From assembly GCA_016946835.1 (NCBI GenBank), contig JACVTC010000013.1, positions 1,545,001-1,592,500 on the forward strand: DNA of 47,500 bases, read 5' to 3'. Positions 46,418 through 47,500 of this stretch are shown here, one piece after another. The position numbers and the translations under genes were made by a program. Position 1 is the first letter of the stretch. The number at the start of each line of letters is the position of its first letter. The notes below the pieces were generated by a model that saw only the letters and a list, made by a program, of their open reading frames with translations, did no database searches and was not told where the DNA came from. This stretch comes from Neocallimastix lanati (nom. inval.) (lineage: Eukaryota; Neocallimastigomycota; Neocallimastigomycetes; Neocallimastigales; Neocallimastigaceae).

Positions 46418-47500
46418 AAAAAAAAAAATAAAAAAATAAAATAAAATAAAATAAGATAGAAAAAAAAAAAAAAAAAAAAAAAAAAAGATAATCTTTTTTG
46501 CTAATATTCAAATAAATGAATGAATAATAAAATAAAGAAATAATATTAAATTAATAAATAAATGAATGAATAATAATAAAAATAAATAAAATAAATAAAT
46601 AATATTAAATTAATAAATAAATAAATAAATAAATATTAAATTAATAAAAAATATTAAATAAATAAATGAATAAATAAATGAATAAATATTAAATTTTAAA
46701 GTTTTTTAAAATCACCCTAACTTTAAATGGATATAAAGATATGTTAAGCTTAACATATTTTTTGACATGTCATTTTTTTTTTTTTTTTTTTTAAATAATA
46801 ATTAAAATTATATGAAAAAGAAAAAAAATAATCATCCGGTTTTATTTTTTTATTTTTTTTTTTAAAATAAAATAAAATAAAATAAAACCTAATGATTATT
46901 TTTTTTTTTTTAAAAAAAAAAAAAATTATCAGGTTATACATTAAAATATTAATTATAAATAAAATTACCAAATTAAAAAGTATACATATATATATATAAT
47001 TTTTTTTTTTTTTTTGACATTTCTTTTTAATCTTTATTTTTATCTATTTTATTTTTATTATTTAAATTTATTGGATTGGAACTTTCAAAATTTTTATTAT
47101 AAAAAAAAATTTTTTTATTATTTCTAATTTCTTAATATTTTTTTTTAATAGTATTATTTTTTATTTTTTTATTTTTATATTTATTTTATTTTTATATTTA
47201 TTTTATTTTTATATTTATTTGTTTTTTTTTTTTTTTTTAGTTTTAATATAAGAGGTATGTTCATTATGTCTAATACTATTAAATAAAAAAAAAAAAAAAA
47301 TATGATATTATATTTTATATTTATTTATGTCATATATGATAGGAAAAAAAAATTAAAATGTTTAAAGAAAACTATACAATTTTAAAATAAATTAAAATAA
47401 AATTAAATATAATATAATAAAAAAAATTTAGACTTAAAATATATGTTAATAGGTTATATTTTTTTTATTTAAAAATAATAATAATAATAATAATAATATA
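46418..47500. other. Gene-free AT repeats to window end
   Basis: TAAATAAATGAATGAATAAT-type minisatellite (46500-46690), a 20-bp perfect palindrome (46739-46758), an imperfect hairpin between aataatcat and atgattatt words (46826-46909), and T/A homopolymers. No gene or RNA is seen. Confidence 0.6.

Overview
The window is extremely AT-rich eukaryotic DNA. It is full of A/T homopolymers, microsatellites and AT minisatellites, and its short introns have GTAAGT-type donors, TAG acceptors and, in one gene, a clear TACTAAC-like branch site. Together with a decayed Ty3/gypsy retroelement, Asn-rich coding relics and long gene-poor stretches, this fits an anaerobic gut fungus (Neocallimastigomycota). 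A social amoeba is the main alternative, but the long gene-free stretches argue against it. The assignment is an inference. I see no tRNA, rRNA or CRISPR array.

Layout. 1-6125: a degraded gag-pol retroelement (zinc-knuckle relic, retropepsin, reverse transcriptase, RNase H, integrase with GPY/F-like end), broken by frameshifts, poly(A) expansions and an internal segment that reads as coding on the other strand. 6130-8615: repeats and a segmental duplication. 8950-16098: four head-to-tail copies (A-D, about 2 kb apart) of a four-exon gene for a small four-helix membrane protein with a Cys cluster just before helix 1. 16100-25060: a gene desert with a (TTTTA)n array, a broken minus-strand gene and one higher-complexity island. 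26192-27136: a fifth member (E), preceded by a copy of the same segment that lies upstream of A. 27480-28700: relics. 29474-29583: an orphan last exon of the family. 29640-35880: a tandem duplication carrying members F and G. 38606-39043: an unrelated single-exon minus-strand gene for a Gln/Asn-rich coiled-coil protein. 42793-44157: a divergent eighth member (H). 44158-47500: gene-free DNA with a rearranged inverted repeat.

The main discovery candidate is the tetraspan family itself. All eight members share four exons, all junctions in phase 0, a Cys-cluster first exon and a short last exon with a charged tail. Within neighbour pairs (A/B, C/D, F/G), exons 2 and 3 differ almost only by amino-acid-changing codons, while exon 1, exon 4 and, most clearly in C/D, the introns are nearly unchanged. 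In C/D the exons evolve faster than the introns. With the mosaic structure of B and the variable loop between helices 3 and 4, this looks like a diversifying array of membrane proteins, possibly for recognition or defence. The biochemical function is unknown to me and no family name is claimed.
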